Assembly: GCA_013376995.1 (NCBI GenBank)
Contig: JACAAZ010000003.1
Span: forward strand, 283,512 to 347,511
Direction: 5' to 3'
Length of the DNA stretch: 64,000 nucleotides
From: Bacteroidota bacterium
GTDB lineage: Bacteria > Bacteroidota > Bacteroidia > Bacteroidales > UBA4417
Made by a program: the position numbers and the translations under genes. This document shows positions 44,083 to 52,389 of this stretch, one piece after another (the stretch's first letter is position 1; every line of letters starts with the position of its first letter). The notes beneath the pieces were generated by a model that worked only from the letters and a program-made list of their open reading frames with translations, was not told the origin of the DNA and did not search any database.

Positions 44083-45139
44083 GAAATCCATTTTAATAGA
44101 CCTTGACAGGCTGAAGGATTTGAATACTGGCCTTGGACAGGTTGCATTGTTTTTTGGCGAAGAACTAGGAAAACATGTGTTTGATGATATCGAGATTACA
44201 TATTTAGTTCCCCGAAATTTCAAAGGCAGGTTTGGTAATAATGTAAAATACGAATCGACATCATACCTTAGAAGATATTTCCCGTTTCTCTGCCGTAGAT
44301 ATGACCTTTGGTATACAATCCACCAGGATTCCTGGTTCTTTCCTTCTTCCAGGAAAACACCCTATATCATAACCATTAACGACCTTAACTTCCTGGGGGA
44401 AAAATCACCACGGAAAGCAAAATCAAGATTGCAGCGTTTACAGAAGAAAGTAGATCGTGCAAGCCTCATTACTACCATCTCCCAAAACTCGGAAATGCTG
44501 ATCAGGCAAAATCTTGAGCTCAGGGATAAGCCTGTGAAAGTGATCTATTGCGGCGTAAAAGTGCCTGAGTGTGAAAATCCGCCCAAACCTGACTATGTAC
44601 CGGAAGGTGATTTGCTTTTTTCAGTTGGTGTGGTCCAGCCTAAGAAAAATTATGAGGTTCTGATCGGTTTCATGGCTAGGATGCCTGAAAACTATAAACT
44701 TATCATCGCCGGGAATAAATCAGGTGAACATTCAGCTGAGCTTGAAAGAAAGATCAGGCTGGCAGGATTAGAAAATAGGATATTGTTACCCGGATTGATC
44801 AGTGATGAAGACAAATGCTGGTTGTACCGGCACTGTAAAGCTGTATTGTTTCCTTCGCGCCTGGAAGGAATGGGATTCCCCCCTGTAGAAGCAATGCGTT
44901 ACGGAAAACCTGTTTTCGCCTCTACTTTCTCTAGCATACCAGAGGTTAGTGAGGATAAGGCTTACTATTGGGTCAACTTCGATCCGACCGAAATGGCTGC
45001 TTTCTTTCTGGAAAAGATAGCTGAATATGAAGCTGATCCTGCCCTACCGGAAATTCTTCGCAAACATTCCCTTAAATTTACATGGGAACATGCTACAGCA
45101 GAATACATTGATCTCTTTAAAAAATGGTTGCCGAAATAG
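44066..45139 (+). CDS. Glycosyltransferase family 4 protein
   Basis: The GT-B protein (357 residues from ATG 44066; an alternative TTG at 44060 adds two) has the C-terminal GT4 site GMGFPPVEAMRYGKPVFAS. The preceding GVVQPKKNYEVLIGFM block opens the nucleotide-binding half. No membrane segment is present. It overlaps the aminotransferase gene by about 17-23 bases, implying coupled translation. It may add the amino sugar made by its partner. Confidence 0.88.
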   Translation: MKEPVKKSILIDLDRLKDLNTGLGQVALFFGEELGKHVFDDIEITYLVPRNFKGRFGNNVKYESTSYLRRYFPFLCRRYDLWYTIHQDSWFFPSSRKTPYIITINDLNFLGEKSPRKAKSRLQRLQKKVDRASLITTISQNSEMLIRQNLELRDKPVKVIYCGVKVPECENPPKPDYVPEGDLLFSVGVVQPKKNYEVLIGFMARMPENYKLIIAGNKSGEHSAELERKIRLAGLENRILLPGLISDEDKCWLYRHCKAVLFPSRLEGMGFPPVEAMRYGKPVFASTFSSIPEVSEDKAYYWVNFDPTEMAAFFLEKIAEYEADPALPEILRKHSLKFTWEHATAEYIDLFKKWLPK

Positions 45140-45179
45140 GACCCCCTACCCTGGCAACCACCAGTAATCTTAAGTTTTT

Positions 45180-45881
45180 CTAGAATTTACCCAGCTTAAT
45201 TGAAAAGCCGGTTGTTAAGCCGTCCAGGGGATTATCCTTGATTTCTCCGCCCTTAGGTTGATCGAAGCCTTGAGTAAATCGATATGTACAACCCAGTCCG
45301 AACCTAAGCCAGCGGGCAACATTTAATTCGATTTCAGCCCCAGGCTCCAGAATGACAAAAGCCTCTGAAGATTCAACATATGCATCCGTAGTTTCATAGG
45401 GATACGTCATATCATAAAACACTGACCTGGCAATTCCGCCAACACCCATGATTACAGGAAAAGAAACATGAACTGGCATTTTAGGAAAAAGTATGGGCTC
45501 AATGAACAATCCGCCATATCCTCCCGAATAGTTGAATTGCCTGGAAGAAGAATTAGTGAAGTAAACGGGTTCAGAAAAGAATCCAGTTCCGGCAAAACCA
45601 ATGGCTAAGCCATGATTTGCAACCCAGGCAAGGCGTGTCCCTATGTTGAGTGCATCATAGTCATTTACCTGGGCGTAGCCTGAATGAAATCCTATATAGA
45701 ATCCATTGCTATGCCCTCTGCCCGTAATGGTGCGTATTTCATCGGATGAATTTTCCTGGTTCCTGCTGTTTTGCAATTTCATTGGATGGTTACGACTGAA
45801 AAGGTGCAGCGTATCCTGGGCCGAAACTGCTGCAAACAGAAGAATAAGCGAAGCTAATGTTATGGTGAATTTGTTTTTCAT
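45180..45881 (-). CDS. Outer-membrane beta-barrel-like protein
   Basis: The 233-residue product has a signal peptide (1-21, ending VSAQ) and repeated short aromatic beta-strands of an outer-membrane barrel, for example GFYIGFHSGYAQV, FNYSGGYGGLFI and GFSIKLGKF. It belongs to the sigma/anti-sigma cluster and is its last gene on the minus strand. No function is recognised. Confidence 0.75.
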   Translation of the reverse strand: MKNKFTITLASLILLFAAVSAQDTLHLFSRNHPMKLQNSRNQENSSDEIRTITGRGHSNGFYIGFHSGYAQVNDYDALNIGTRLAWVANHGLAIGFAGTGFFSEPVYFTNSSSRQFNYSGGYGGLFIEPILFPKMPVHVSFPVIMGVGGIARSVFYDMTYPYETTDAYVESSEAFVILEPGAEIELNVARWLRFGLGCTYRFTQGFDQPKGGEIKDNPLDGLTTGFSIKLGKF

Positions 45882-45892
45882 GGGAAGACTTA

Positions 45893-46029
45893 TTATTGGT
45901 TATGGGTTAAGGTTATAAGGGTTTGGCGTGGGAAGGGTTTGGCGTTGGAAGGGTTTGGCATTTGAATTTTGAATTTTCGGATAATCCAATTTTCAATTAT
46001 CTAATTTTCAAATTGCCGAATTGCCGAAT
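45893..46029. repeat. Low-complexity array of gggtttggcgt and gaattgccg words
   Basis: The gap between two outer-membrane genes contains ggttataagggtttggcgt-type units and then attgccgaattgccgaatc. The latter half shares its 9-base unit with the 22674-22711 array and with the 1897 region. No gene is visible. Confidence 0.7.
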
Positions 46030-46031
46030 CA

Positions 46032-46541
46032 TCAAAAGACATACTTCGCACCCACAGCAATTACGGGAAGGTGCATGCCCAGGAAATGATCATCAAAAAA
46101 CTCGATAAAGGGCTTGCAGTCCAGATTAATGACTACCGGGTAACGGGCCAGGCTGTATTCAAAGGATGCATAACCATCAATTCCCATTTGAGGGACAGTT
46201 CCATGATAGGTTGAATTCCATTCCGGATCGGGGAAGTCAGGATCAGATCTTTTCGAATGATCGGCAATACCAACATGAGCACCTGCTCCATAATAGAATT
46301 CAGTAACAAATTTGTCGAAAAGGAGAGCCGGGCGGTGCTTTTCAACAAGCAGGGTAAGCACAGTACCACGGTTCTGGGAGTTAAGCATTACTTCTCCTGC
46401 GAGCTGAGTTCCAAGCATCCTCCGGTAGGTAATCCCACCTGCGGCACCAAGCCGCAAACCTGCTGCCTGCTTGTAATTCTGGCTATAACCATGTGTAATA
46501 AAGATGAACAATATAAAACAAAGGCCGGTAATTTTTTTCAC
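46032..46541 (-). CDS. Small outer-membrane beta-barrel-like protein
   Basis: The likely start is GTG at 46541, giving about 169 residues that begin with a signal peptide (MKKITGLCFILFIFITHGYSQ, ending at GYSQ). An ATG at 46628 exists, but the extra 29 residues are Cys-rich and unlike a signal. The mature protein shows barrel-like strands (AAGLRLGAAGGITYRRM, VINLDCKPFIEFFDD and a final VIAVGAKYVF). It is in the same cluster as the GIN-domain lipoprotein. No family is recognised. Confidence 0.7.
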   Translation of the reverse strand: MKKITGLCFILFIFITHGYSQNYKQAAGLRLGAAGGITYRRMLGTQLAGEVMLNSQNRGTVLTLLVEKHRPALLFDKFVTEFYYGAGAHVGIADHSKRSDPDFPDPEWNSTYHGTVPQMGIDGYASFEYSLARYPVVINLDCKPFIEFFDDHFLGMHLPVIAVGAKYVF

Positions 46542-46624
46542 AATTCTGGTATTAAAGATTAGACATACGCGGGTTTTGACGGCAAAGTGCAAAGAATGGT
46601 TACAGCAATGACATAGAGGTAAGG

Positions 46625-47377
46625 TCAATATTTTTTAACTTTACCTGATCCGGAGATTGAAGATGAAATCTGCGGCTCACCTGAATAGTATACGTTTCCG
46701 CTTCCTGAAATGTGAACATCCAACTGTTCACTTGCAGCCACATAAACATCACCGCTTCCGGAAATATTTGCTGAACAGGATTTTTGAGGCATTTCCAAAG
46801 ACTGGATATTTCCGGAGCCGGATATCCTGAAATCTGAAGAGGTTACAGAACCCGATAGTTCCATCTCCCCGGATCCGGCAATTTCAGCTTTCAGACTGCC
46901 TGCAGAAAAGCCGCAATTCATACTGCCTGATCCAGAGAGGTACAACTTAACATCAGGCTCGTTGAAACCATTGCATTTTATGCTTCCGGAACCCTGAAGC
47001 CTCAGTATCCTGGCATGGGGAGTATGTACAATTACCTCGACAGGAAAATGGGCATGTATATTAAATCCATTCCTGTAACCAATCCGGAGGGTCGACCCAT
47101 CTGAAATAGTATATAGATAAGGAAGGATATTGGATTCTGCCTTTATCTCAAGGGTAGTAACTGAATCAGGCAATATGTTGACCTGGAAATCGCCGAAGGA
47201 AATCACTTCGTCGAAAGGATCAGAATTTCGCATTTCATTCGTCAGGTGGTTGTTTCCTTCTATACGTTCGTATGTGCAACCAGACAATAGAAGGATAAGT
47301 ACCAGGGAAGATATGAGAAGAAACAAAGCTGTGGTTACAGCTACTTCAGATTTGGTTATGGTTTTCATTTGTATCAT
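46625..47377 (-). CDS. Head GIN-domain (DUF2807) lipoprotein
   Basis: The start codons nearest the lipobox are ATG 47377 and ATG 47368; the ORF could also begin at 47428. Both shorter forms give a lipoprotein signal ending LLSGC. The mature part has the DUF2807 pattern: FDEVISFGDFQVNI, then 6-7 repeats of the LxxSGSGxxxCxG-type units in the C-terminal half (for example LQGSGSIKC, ISGSGNIQ, ISGSGDVYV, ISGSGNVYY, ISGSGKVKKY). A beta-solenoid of Ser-Gly turns is predicted. The role is unknown; the family is common near sigma/anti-sigma genes in Bacteroidota. Confidence 0.85.
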   Translation of the reverse strand: MIQMKTITKSEVAVTTALFLLISSLVLILLLSGCTYERIEGNNHLTNEMRNSDPFDEVISFGDFQVNILPDSVTTLEIKAESNILPYLYTISDGSTLRIGYRNGFNIHAHFPVEVIVHTPHARILRLQGSGSIKCNGFNEPDVKLYLSGSGSMNCGFSAGSLKAEIAGSGEMELSGSVTSSDFRISGSGNIQSLEMPQKSCSANISGSGDVYVAASEQLDVHISGSGNVYYSGEPQISSSISGSGKVKKY

Positions 47378-47620
47378 ATTCTTAAGAGTTGTATTTGAAA
47401 AGACAAGTGAAAAAGCAGAGGGTTGCAAAAAAACGCTCTTTGGTTAAATATTTATTTATTTTAAGCTATCGAACTGAATTCCTGCTAATTACAGCATATA
47501 TGCATTGACAAGTAAATGGCGTGAAGATGGTGAATCGTTCCTGATCAGGAATACTGATTCGAGATTATTGTCAGAAGAAATAAACTAAGCAAGCGAAAAG
47601 AAAGGATGGAATTTGAATTC

Positions 47621-48712
47621 CTATTTATTGAAGATTGTTAATGATCCGGCCCTGGCATTTACATATACCAGGGAGTTGGCTGATTTCCCAACAGATGCTG
47701 TTGCATTTACCGTACCTATTTTAGGATCAATTATGTCCTTTTTCAATTGAGCAGAAAGAGGCTGCGACAAATTCACTTTTGTCTTGGAATCATAGGTTAA
47801 ATCAAGAGTAAAAGAGGAAGTAGGTTCAAAACTCAGGAACAGATCTGTGTATTCAGCATTGAGATGAATATTATGGAAATTTCGCGAGACCGAATTGGCT
47901 TTGAATTCTCCGTATTTAGAGCTGATCGTAGCAGCAGATTCAAGGTCCATGATCTTTATCTTGGAAAATGAGGCATCTCCATTCATAGCAGCACATTCTT
48001 TGATATTGATCTTGTCGCGATGAGAGGATATCTCCATATTTTTAGCCTTTTCAATCTCAATGGTAGAAGAACGGCTGTTCAAATTCATTGAGTTGATCTT
48101 ATTAAGCGTCAGATCTGAATAATTGACATCAAAATCGCCCTGGTTAACATCGCCCAGGGTTGCAGAACCAAATTCGATATAGAGTTTCAGGTTGCCTTCG
48201 AAATCCCTGGCTTGCAGGTCACCGTTGGCAAGTTTGATATCGACTTTACCAGTATGGCTTTCAGCATATATATTGCCGAACTTATCATCAATTTTCAGAT
48301 CGGTGCTTGCCGGCATGTATACTGTATAATCAATCTGTAGATTGTTTGATGTATTGATCACCTGGTTAGCATAGGATACAACATCTTTCCAAAAAGTCGC
48401 CTGGTTATCCCTGAAATAGGTACGGGCATTGATGTAATTCCCAAATGACATCATCTCAAAATCAATGGAAGCCATGATCTTATCAACCTTGGCCATTTGT
48501 TTGCCCTGAACGCTCATATTCACCTGGAACAGGACGGAATCCTTTTGCCATGGAATCACATTAATATTTCCATATTTATTCGTGATCTGGACCGAAGCGC
48601 CATCATGCACCTTAAAGCTTTTGCTGACTGTACGTTGCTTGGTGAAATTCTGGGCAAATACCGCTAAGGGCAATAGCGCTGCAAGTATCAGTATTGATTG
48701 TAATGTCTTCAT
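47621..48712 (-). CDS. DUF4097-like secreted beta-solenoid protein
   Basis: The 363-residue protein has a signal peptide (1-20, ending VFAQ) and repeated beta-helix-like units such as NKYGNINVIPW, DDKFGNIYAESHTGKVDIKLANGDLQ, VNYSDLTLNKINSMNLNSRSSTIEIEK and SSKYGEFKANS. The pattern resembles DUF4097/adhesin-like proteins. It lies downstream of the anti-sigma gene and is probably co-transcribed. A surface or envelope stress role is inferred from the operon, not shown. Confidence 0.8.
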   Translation of the reverse strand: MKTLQSILILAALLPLAVFAQNFTKQRTVSKSFKVHDGASVQITNKYGNINVIPWQKDSVLFQVNMSVQGKQMAKVDKIMASIDFEMMSFGNYINARTYFRDNQATFWKDVVSYANQVINTSNNLQIDYTVYMPASTDLKIDDKFGNIYAESHTGKVDIKLANGDLQARDFEGNLKLYIEFGSATLGDVNQGDFDVNYSDLTLNKINSMNLNSRSSTIEIEKAKNMEISSHRDKINIKECAAMNGDASFSKIKIMDLESAATISSKYGEFKANSVSRNFHNIHLNAEYTDLFLSFEPTSSFTLDLTYDSKTKVNLSQPLSAQLKKDIIDPKIGTVNATASVGKSANSLVYVNARAGSLTIFNK

Positions 48713-48739
48713 CTGACTATATTTTACTTACTCTGATCA

Positions 48740-49315
48740 TTAGAGGTTAGTGCTTGTAGGAGTTTTTATTTCCCTTGCCTTTTGCATTTCTGTTAACATT
48801 TCTTCCAGGATAGCCAGTTTCATCCTGTATGATTGAATTATGGCTTCGACAACTTTTTCGTTGGCATTGCTTTCGGCAAGGTCCTTTTTAAGTTCTACAT
48901 TATTATTATCCAGTTGCCTGAATTCCTTTTTCAGGTCTTCCATGATTTCCGGATGGTCTTTGGTATATTTTACTAATTCAGCCTGTCTTGAATTGATCTG
49001 CGAAGTATAGTATGCTTCTGCATCTGCCAGCTCATTCATTTCCTGGCTAGGAACAGGCTGAATAATAGCAGCCTTGGCTATTCCCCTGGGTTTGATATGG
49101 TCATAATAGTCATGGAGATACCATGCTGATGCAAAAATCAGGACTGCTGCTGCAGCTTTCCACATAAAGGAGACGATGCCGGATAATTTTTTGGCAGGAG
49201 TTGAAGGCAATCCCTTTTCAATGCCCTCCCACAACCCTGCAGGAACATTCAGGTCATCAAAGTCCTCCTTGTTCTGCCGGACAAACCGTTCAAGCTTATC
49301 TGCTTTTTGTTTCAT
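48740..49315 (-). CDS. Putative anti-sigma factor (membrane-anchored)
   Basis: The preferred start is ATG 49315 (MKQKADKLERFVRQN); the ORF extends 12 residues further to 49351. The 191-residue protein has a charged N-terminus that fits the cytosolic sigma-binding position. It has one membrane helix (about 52-70) and a coiled-coil C-terminus of about 110 residues (EKVVEAIIQSYRMKLAILEEM and similar). It is next to the sigma gene (10-base gap), the usual place of the cognate anti-sigma. The zinc-finger anti-sigma motif was not found, so function rests on position and topology. Confidence 0.6.
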   Translation of the reverse strand: MKQKADKLERFVRQNKEDFDDLNVPAGLWEGIEKGLPSTPAKKLSGIVSFMWKAAAAVLIFASAWYLHDYYDHIKPRGIAKAAIIQPVPSQEMNELADAEAYYTSQINSRQAELVKYTKDHPEIMEDLKKEFRQLDNNNVELKKDLAESNANEKVVEAIIQSYRMKLAILEEMLTEMQKAREIKTPTSTNL

Positions 49316-49325
49316 ATCAAATGGC

Positions 49326-49892
49326 TTAATGTGTGTAATCCGGCATAGCAAGCAGTATCTCTTTGACCCGCTGCTTTGCCCTCATAAATTGTGTTTTAGA
49401 GGTTGATTCAGTGATATGAAGGATATCAGCTATTTCGGTATGATCGTACCCTTCGAAAAGGTAAAGCGAAAAAACCAGCCTTGCATTATCCGGAAGCTGC
49501 ATCATGGCTTTTTTGACCCTGTCAACACTTAATTGCAACATTTCTTCGTCAATTCCATCCTCATTGGAAGAATCCGGGTAAGTTTCCGGGATTTCCCGAT
49601 CAACAAGTTCAAGTTTCCTTTTTTGGATTGCATTAATACATTTGTTGATTACAATCCTTTTTAACCATGCTCCAAACGTAGACTCAAACCTGAACGAATG
49701 TATCCTGGTGAATGCGTCAATAAAGGAATCCTGCAGGAGGTCACTGGCTTCTTCTGCCTGGTTAAGCATCCGGAAACAAAGGTTATACATAGCCCTGGCA
49801 TAGGCATTATACAATTCGTACTGGGCCTTACGGTCACCCGATTGGCATTTCTCTACCAGTTTACGGTGTATATCTTGTATTGGATGGTCCAA
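49326..49892 (-). CDS. ECF-type RNA polymerase sigma factor
   Basis: The Sigma-70 region 2 is at LYNAYARAMYNLCFRMLNQAEEASDLLQDSFIDAF, which includes the -10-binding helix. Region 4 is at LPDNARLVFSLYLFEGYDHTEIADILHITESTSKTQ, which binds the -35 box. I place the start at TTG 49892. The longer ORF to ATG 50015 adds 41 residues that overlap the opposite-strand rpsP promoter and lack family similarity. A weak promoter for this gene is at 49936-49966. The size (188 residues) fits ECF sigma factors. Confidence 0.85.
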   Translation of the reverse strand: MDHPIQDIHRKLVEKCQSGDRKAQYELYNAYARAMYNLCFRMLNQAEEASDLLQDSFIDAFTRIHSFRFESTFGAWLKRIVINKCINAIQKRKLELVDREIPETYPDSSNEDGIDEEMLQLSVDRVKKAMMQLPDNARLVFSLYLFEGYDHTEIADILHITESTSKTQFMRAKQRVKEILLAMPDYTH

Positions 49893-49935
49893 GCCCCGGG
49901 GTTCCTTTTTGTAGAATAATGACAGATAATCTTCA

Positions 49936-49966
49936 CAAAGGTTGCAAAGGAATGAAGATATGCAGA
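49936..49966 (-). promoter_or_regulatory. Candidate promoter for the sigma-factor operon
   Basis: On the minus strand AACCTTTG (49936-49943) resembles TAnnTTTG with one mismatch. TCTG at 49963-49966 resembles the -33 TTTG with a 19-base spacer. Transcription would start near 49929, about 37 bases before TTG 49892. Confidence 0.35.
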
Positions 49967-49980
49967 AATTTTCCAGGAAG

Positions 49981-50012
49981 TTTCGTAGATTCAAATAAAA
50001 ATCGCATCTTTG
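49981..50012 (+). promoter_or_regulatory. Candidate promoter for rpsP-rimM
   Basis: TTTC at 49981-49984 (one mismatch to TTTG) is followed by 20 bases and CATCTTTG at 50005-50012 (one mismatch to TAnnTTTG). Transcription would start near 50019, about 88 bases before the rpsP ATG. The two boxes fall inside the region that would encode the N-terminal extension of the opposite-strand sigma ORF. Confidence 0.55.
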
Positions 50013-50106
50013 CACCCACTTTTCAAAATGGCACTTCTGAACTCTAATTTACTTATTTCAGGGTACTTACAAAACAAATACAAATCAATCACTTAACATT
50101 ATTTTT

Positions 50107-50823
50107 ATGCCAACCAAGATGAGATTACAACGCTATGGTAAAAAGGGTCAGCCTTATTATCATATCGTGATTGCCGATGGTCGTGCACCACGTGACGGAC
50201 GTTTTACTGAAAAAATTGGCACTTACAATCCACTTACCCGTCCTGCCGACATTAAACTTGATTTTGACCGCGCCCTTTATTGGGTTAAAACCGGCGCTCA
50301 GCCAACTGAAACCGTAGCTGCTATCTTAAAGTATACAGGTGTTGCTTTTATGCACCACCTTTCTATAGGAGTTACCAAAGGCGCTATGACTGAAGAACAG
50401 GCCCAGGCTAAATTTGACGCATGGAAAGCCGAAAAGGATGCAAAAATTGAAAGCGCAAGAAGAGATGTTTCAACAAAAGGCAAGACTGCAGAAAAGAAAC
50501 GCCTTGAAGCAGAAGCAAAAGTAAATGAAGCCAAGGCTAATGAACTTGCTAAGAAACGCGCCGCTGCTGCAGGTCTTGACGCAAAAGCACGTGAAGAACT
50601 CACTGCTGCCGTAGCTGAAGCACCAGTTGCAAAAGTTGCCGTTGCAGAAGTTGCCGTTGCTGAAGAAGTTGTTGCTGAAGTCGCTGTTGCTGAAGAACCT
50701 GTTGCTGAAGCACCAGTTGCAGAAGTTGCTGTTGCTGAAGAAGCCGCTCCTGAAGTTGTTGCCGAAGCCGCTGAAGAACCTGCTGCCGAAGCTACCGAAG
50801 AATCAACTGAAGAACAAGCCTAA
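50107..50823 (+). CDS. rpsP: 30S ribosomal protein S16 with long acidic C-terminal tail
   Basis: The first 85 residues are a normal S16 (KMRLQRYGKKGQPYYHIVIADGRAPRDGRFTEKIGTYNP). The remaining 150 residues are added. A helical Lys/Ala/Glu stretch (about 95-175) is followed by a low-complexity Ala/Val/Glu tail (about 178-238) made of AEVAVAEE/APVAEVAVAEE units. Extended S16 is typical of Bacteroidota, but the tail here is near the upper end of lengths I know. The gene starts 88 bases after the promoter candidate. rimM follows after 10 bases, as in most bacteria. Confidence 0.95.
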   Translation: MPTKMRLQRYGKKGQPYYHIVIADGRAPRDGRFTEKIGTYNPLTRPADIKLDFDRALYWVKTGAQPTETVAAILKYTGVAFMHHLSIGVTKGAMTEEQAQAKFDAWKAEKDAKIESARRDVSTKGKTAEKKRLEAEAKVNEAKANELAKKRAAAAGLDAKAREELTAAVAEAPVAKVAVAEVAVAEEVVAEVAVAEEPVAEAPVAEVAVAEEAAPEVVAEAAEEPAAEATEESTEEQA

Positions 50824-50833
50824 TCCTATATAG

Positions 50834-51355
50834 ATGAACCCTGATGAATTTTTCCAGGTTGGGAAAGTCGTCAAATCGAGTGGTTCAAGTGGCGAATTGG
50901 TGTTTGAATTAGACAGCAGTTTATTGCCAAAAAAGAAATTGGAATCAGTGTTTATCCGTATCAAAGGAAACCTGATTCCTTTTTTTATTGACAGCCTGCG
51001 AAGCAAATCATCCGGCCAGGTCTATGTCAAACTGCTCGATGTAGATGAAAAAGAAGAAATTGAAGAACTCCTGGGTTGTTCTCTATTTTTACCCTTGTCC
51101 GTTAAACCCGCTAAGAAAAATGCCAGTGGCTTTGATCTTGACCTGAATGGATATAAGGTCATTGACGAAAATCACGGTGAAATTGGTTTTATAACTTCCA
51201 TACTGGAACTTCCCATGCAGGAGTTGTTGCAGATAGATTTCAACGGGAAAGAAATACTGATCCCATTAGTAGAAGAAATTGTATTGAAGCTTGATAAGAA
51301 AGGAAAAATCCTGCATATCCGGGCACCTGAGGGGCTTATTGAGATTTACCTTTAA
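50834..51355 (+). CDS. rimM: Ribosome maturation factor RimM
   Basis: The 173-residue protein has the RimM N-terminal beta-barrel (FFQVGKVVKSSGSSGELVFELD) and the C-terminal PRC barrel (DLNGYKVIDENHGEIGFITSILELP then ILIPLVEEIVLKLD). It assists 30S assembly and 16S processing with S16 and follows rpsP directly. Start ATG 50834 is supported by the family-typical N-terminus. Confidence 0.95.
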   Translation: MNPDEFFQVGKVVKSSGSSGELVFELDSSLLPKKKLESVFIRIKGNLIPFFIDSLRSKSSGQVYVKLLDVDEKEEIEELLGCSLFLPLSVKPAKKNASGFDLDLNGYKVIDENHGEIGFITSILELPMQELLQIDFNGKEILIPLVEEIVLKLDKKGKILHIRAPEGLIEIYL

Positions 51356-51648
51356 AGGCGAAGGGCTAAGGGCGAAGGGCATAGAGTTAAGGGCGAAAGG
51401 CAGATAGCAAAATGCAAATTGAAAATTGCAAAATTTATAATACTAGATGTAAAGTGTTTATTTGGTATGCCAGGAGTTTTAATTCTTTCTGATCATCATC
51501 CTTTTGAATGCAATAAGTGATAACTATATTTCAATTTACTATTTGATATTAACTGTTTGACTTTTGATATTTAACATTTACCACTCCATAATTTCCAAAA
51601 TATCCTCAATTTTGTTAACTGCTGAATCAAAATAAATGCGACTTTCCC
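51356..51648. repeat. Intergenic gap with low-complexity array
   Basis: The left part (51356-51440) is built of aagggc, gggctaagggcgaa and aaaatgcaaat words, like the gap near 19.3 kb and the 11.5 kb gap. The right part is AT-rich without coding or structural signal. The gap is 293 bases and separates rimM from the methyltransferase gene. Confidence 0.65.
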
Positions 51649-52347
51649 ATGTTCCACTTCAAGCAATTCAGCCTTTCTGATGAAAAATCCGCCATGAAAA
51701 TTGGCATGGATGCTGTTCTGCTTGGAGCCTGGGCTAATCTTCCGGTCTCAGGAAATATACTGGATATTGGAACGGGAACCGGGATCATTGCCCTGATGAT
51801 GGCCCAGAGATGCAATGCATTAATTGATGCTGTTGAGATCAATAAGGATGCGGCAGATGAAGCAATTGAAAATGTTACATTAAGCCCCTGGGCAGGCAGG
51901 GTAAAAATATATCACTCCCCGATCCAATCCTTTGCAAAGGATTCATCCTCAGCTTATGAGCTGATTCTGTGCAATCCTCCTTTTTTCAGCAAATCACTCA
52001 AATCTCCTCTTGAAAATCGGAATGCTGCCCGGCACAATGATTTGCTGCCACTGAACGAGTTAATGCAGAGCATCCAACAAATGCTAGCGCCTACCGGAAG
52101 ATTTGCAATTATTATTCCTTCGGGTTTAATTAACAGCTGGATCAATTCCGCTGCCAGCTTTGGACTCAACTTCTCCCGCTCCGTGGCTGTAATTTCCCGG
52201 CAGGGAAAAGAGGCGAACAGGCATTTGGTTGAGTTTCAGTACGACAAGTCTGAATTCGAGGAATCAGTCTTGATTATCAGAGATATGGAAGGCAGGTATT
52301 CAGAAGAATACAAGCGCCTCACCTTTGATTTTTACCTTGGATTATAA
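51649..52347 (+). CDS. trmN6: tRNA1(Val) (adenine-N6)-methyltransferase
   Basis: The 232-residue protein is a Rossmann-type methyltransferase with the SAM motif DIGTGTGIIALMMAQR and the catalytic NPPFF motif for N6-adenine. The N-terminus FHFKQFSLSDEKSAMKIGMDAVLLGAW is the YfiC/TrmN6 signature. It methylates A37 of tRNA(Val) in well-studied bacteria. The gene is alone on the plus strand. Confidence 0.92.
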   Translation: MFHFKQFSLSDEKSAMKIGMDAVLLGAWANLPVSGNILDIGTGTGIIALMMAQRCNALIDAVEINKDAADEAIENVTLSPWAGRVKIYHSPIQSFAKDSSSAYELILCNPPFFSKSLKSPLENRNAARHNDLLPLNELMQSIQQMLAPTGRFAIIIPSGLINSWINSAASFGLNFSRSVAVISRQGKEANRHLVEFQYDKSEFEESVLIIRDMEGRYSEEYKRLTFDFYLGL

Positions 52348-52389
52348 GGGTTGAGTAGAATTGATTAATTTCGGTCTAAATATTTCAAT

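Noticed and set aside
45140..45180. Possible terminator hairpin between the glycosyltransferase and barrel genes
   Set aside because: The stem is only four base pairs (ctgg/ccag) and the T run is interrupted; too weak to call.
46542..46628. N-terminal extension of the small barrel gene
   Set aside because: The extra 29 residues have three or four Cys and no signal character, whereas the GTG at 46541 gives a clear signal peptide.
49893..50015. N-terminal 41 residues of the long sigma ORF
   Set aside because: This stretch holds the rpsP promoter boxes on the other strand and a Cys-rich sequence unlike ECF sigma factors. A shorter start at TTG 49892 is more likely.
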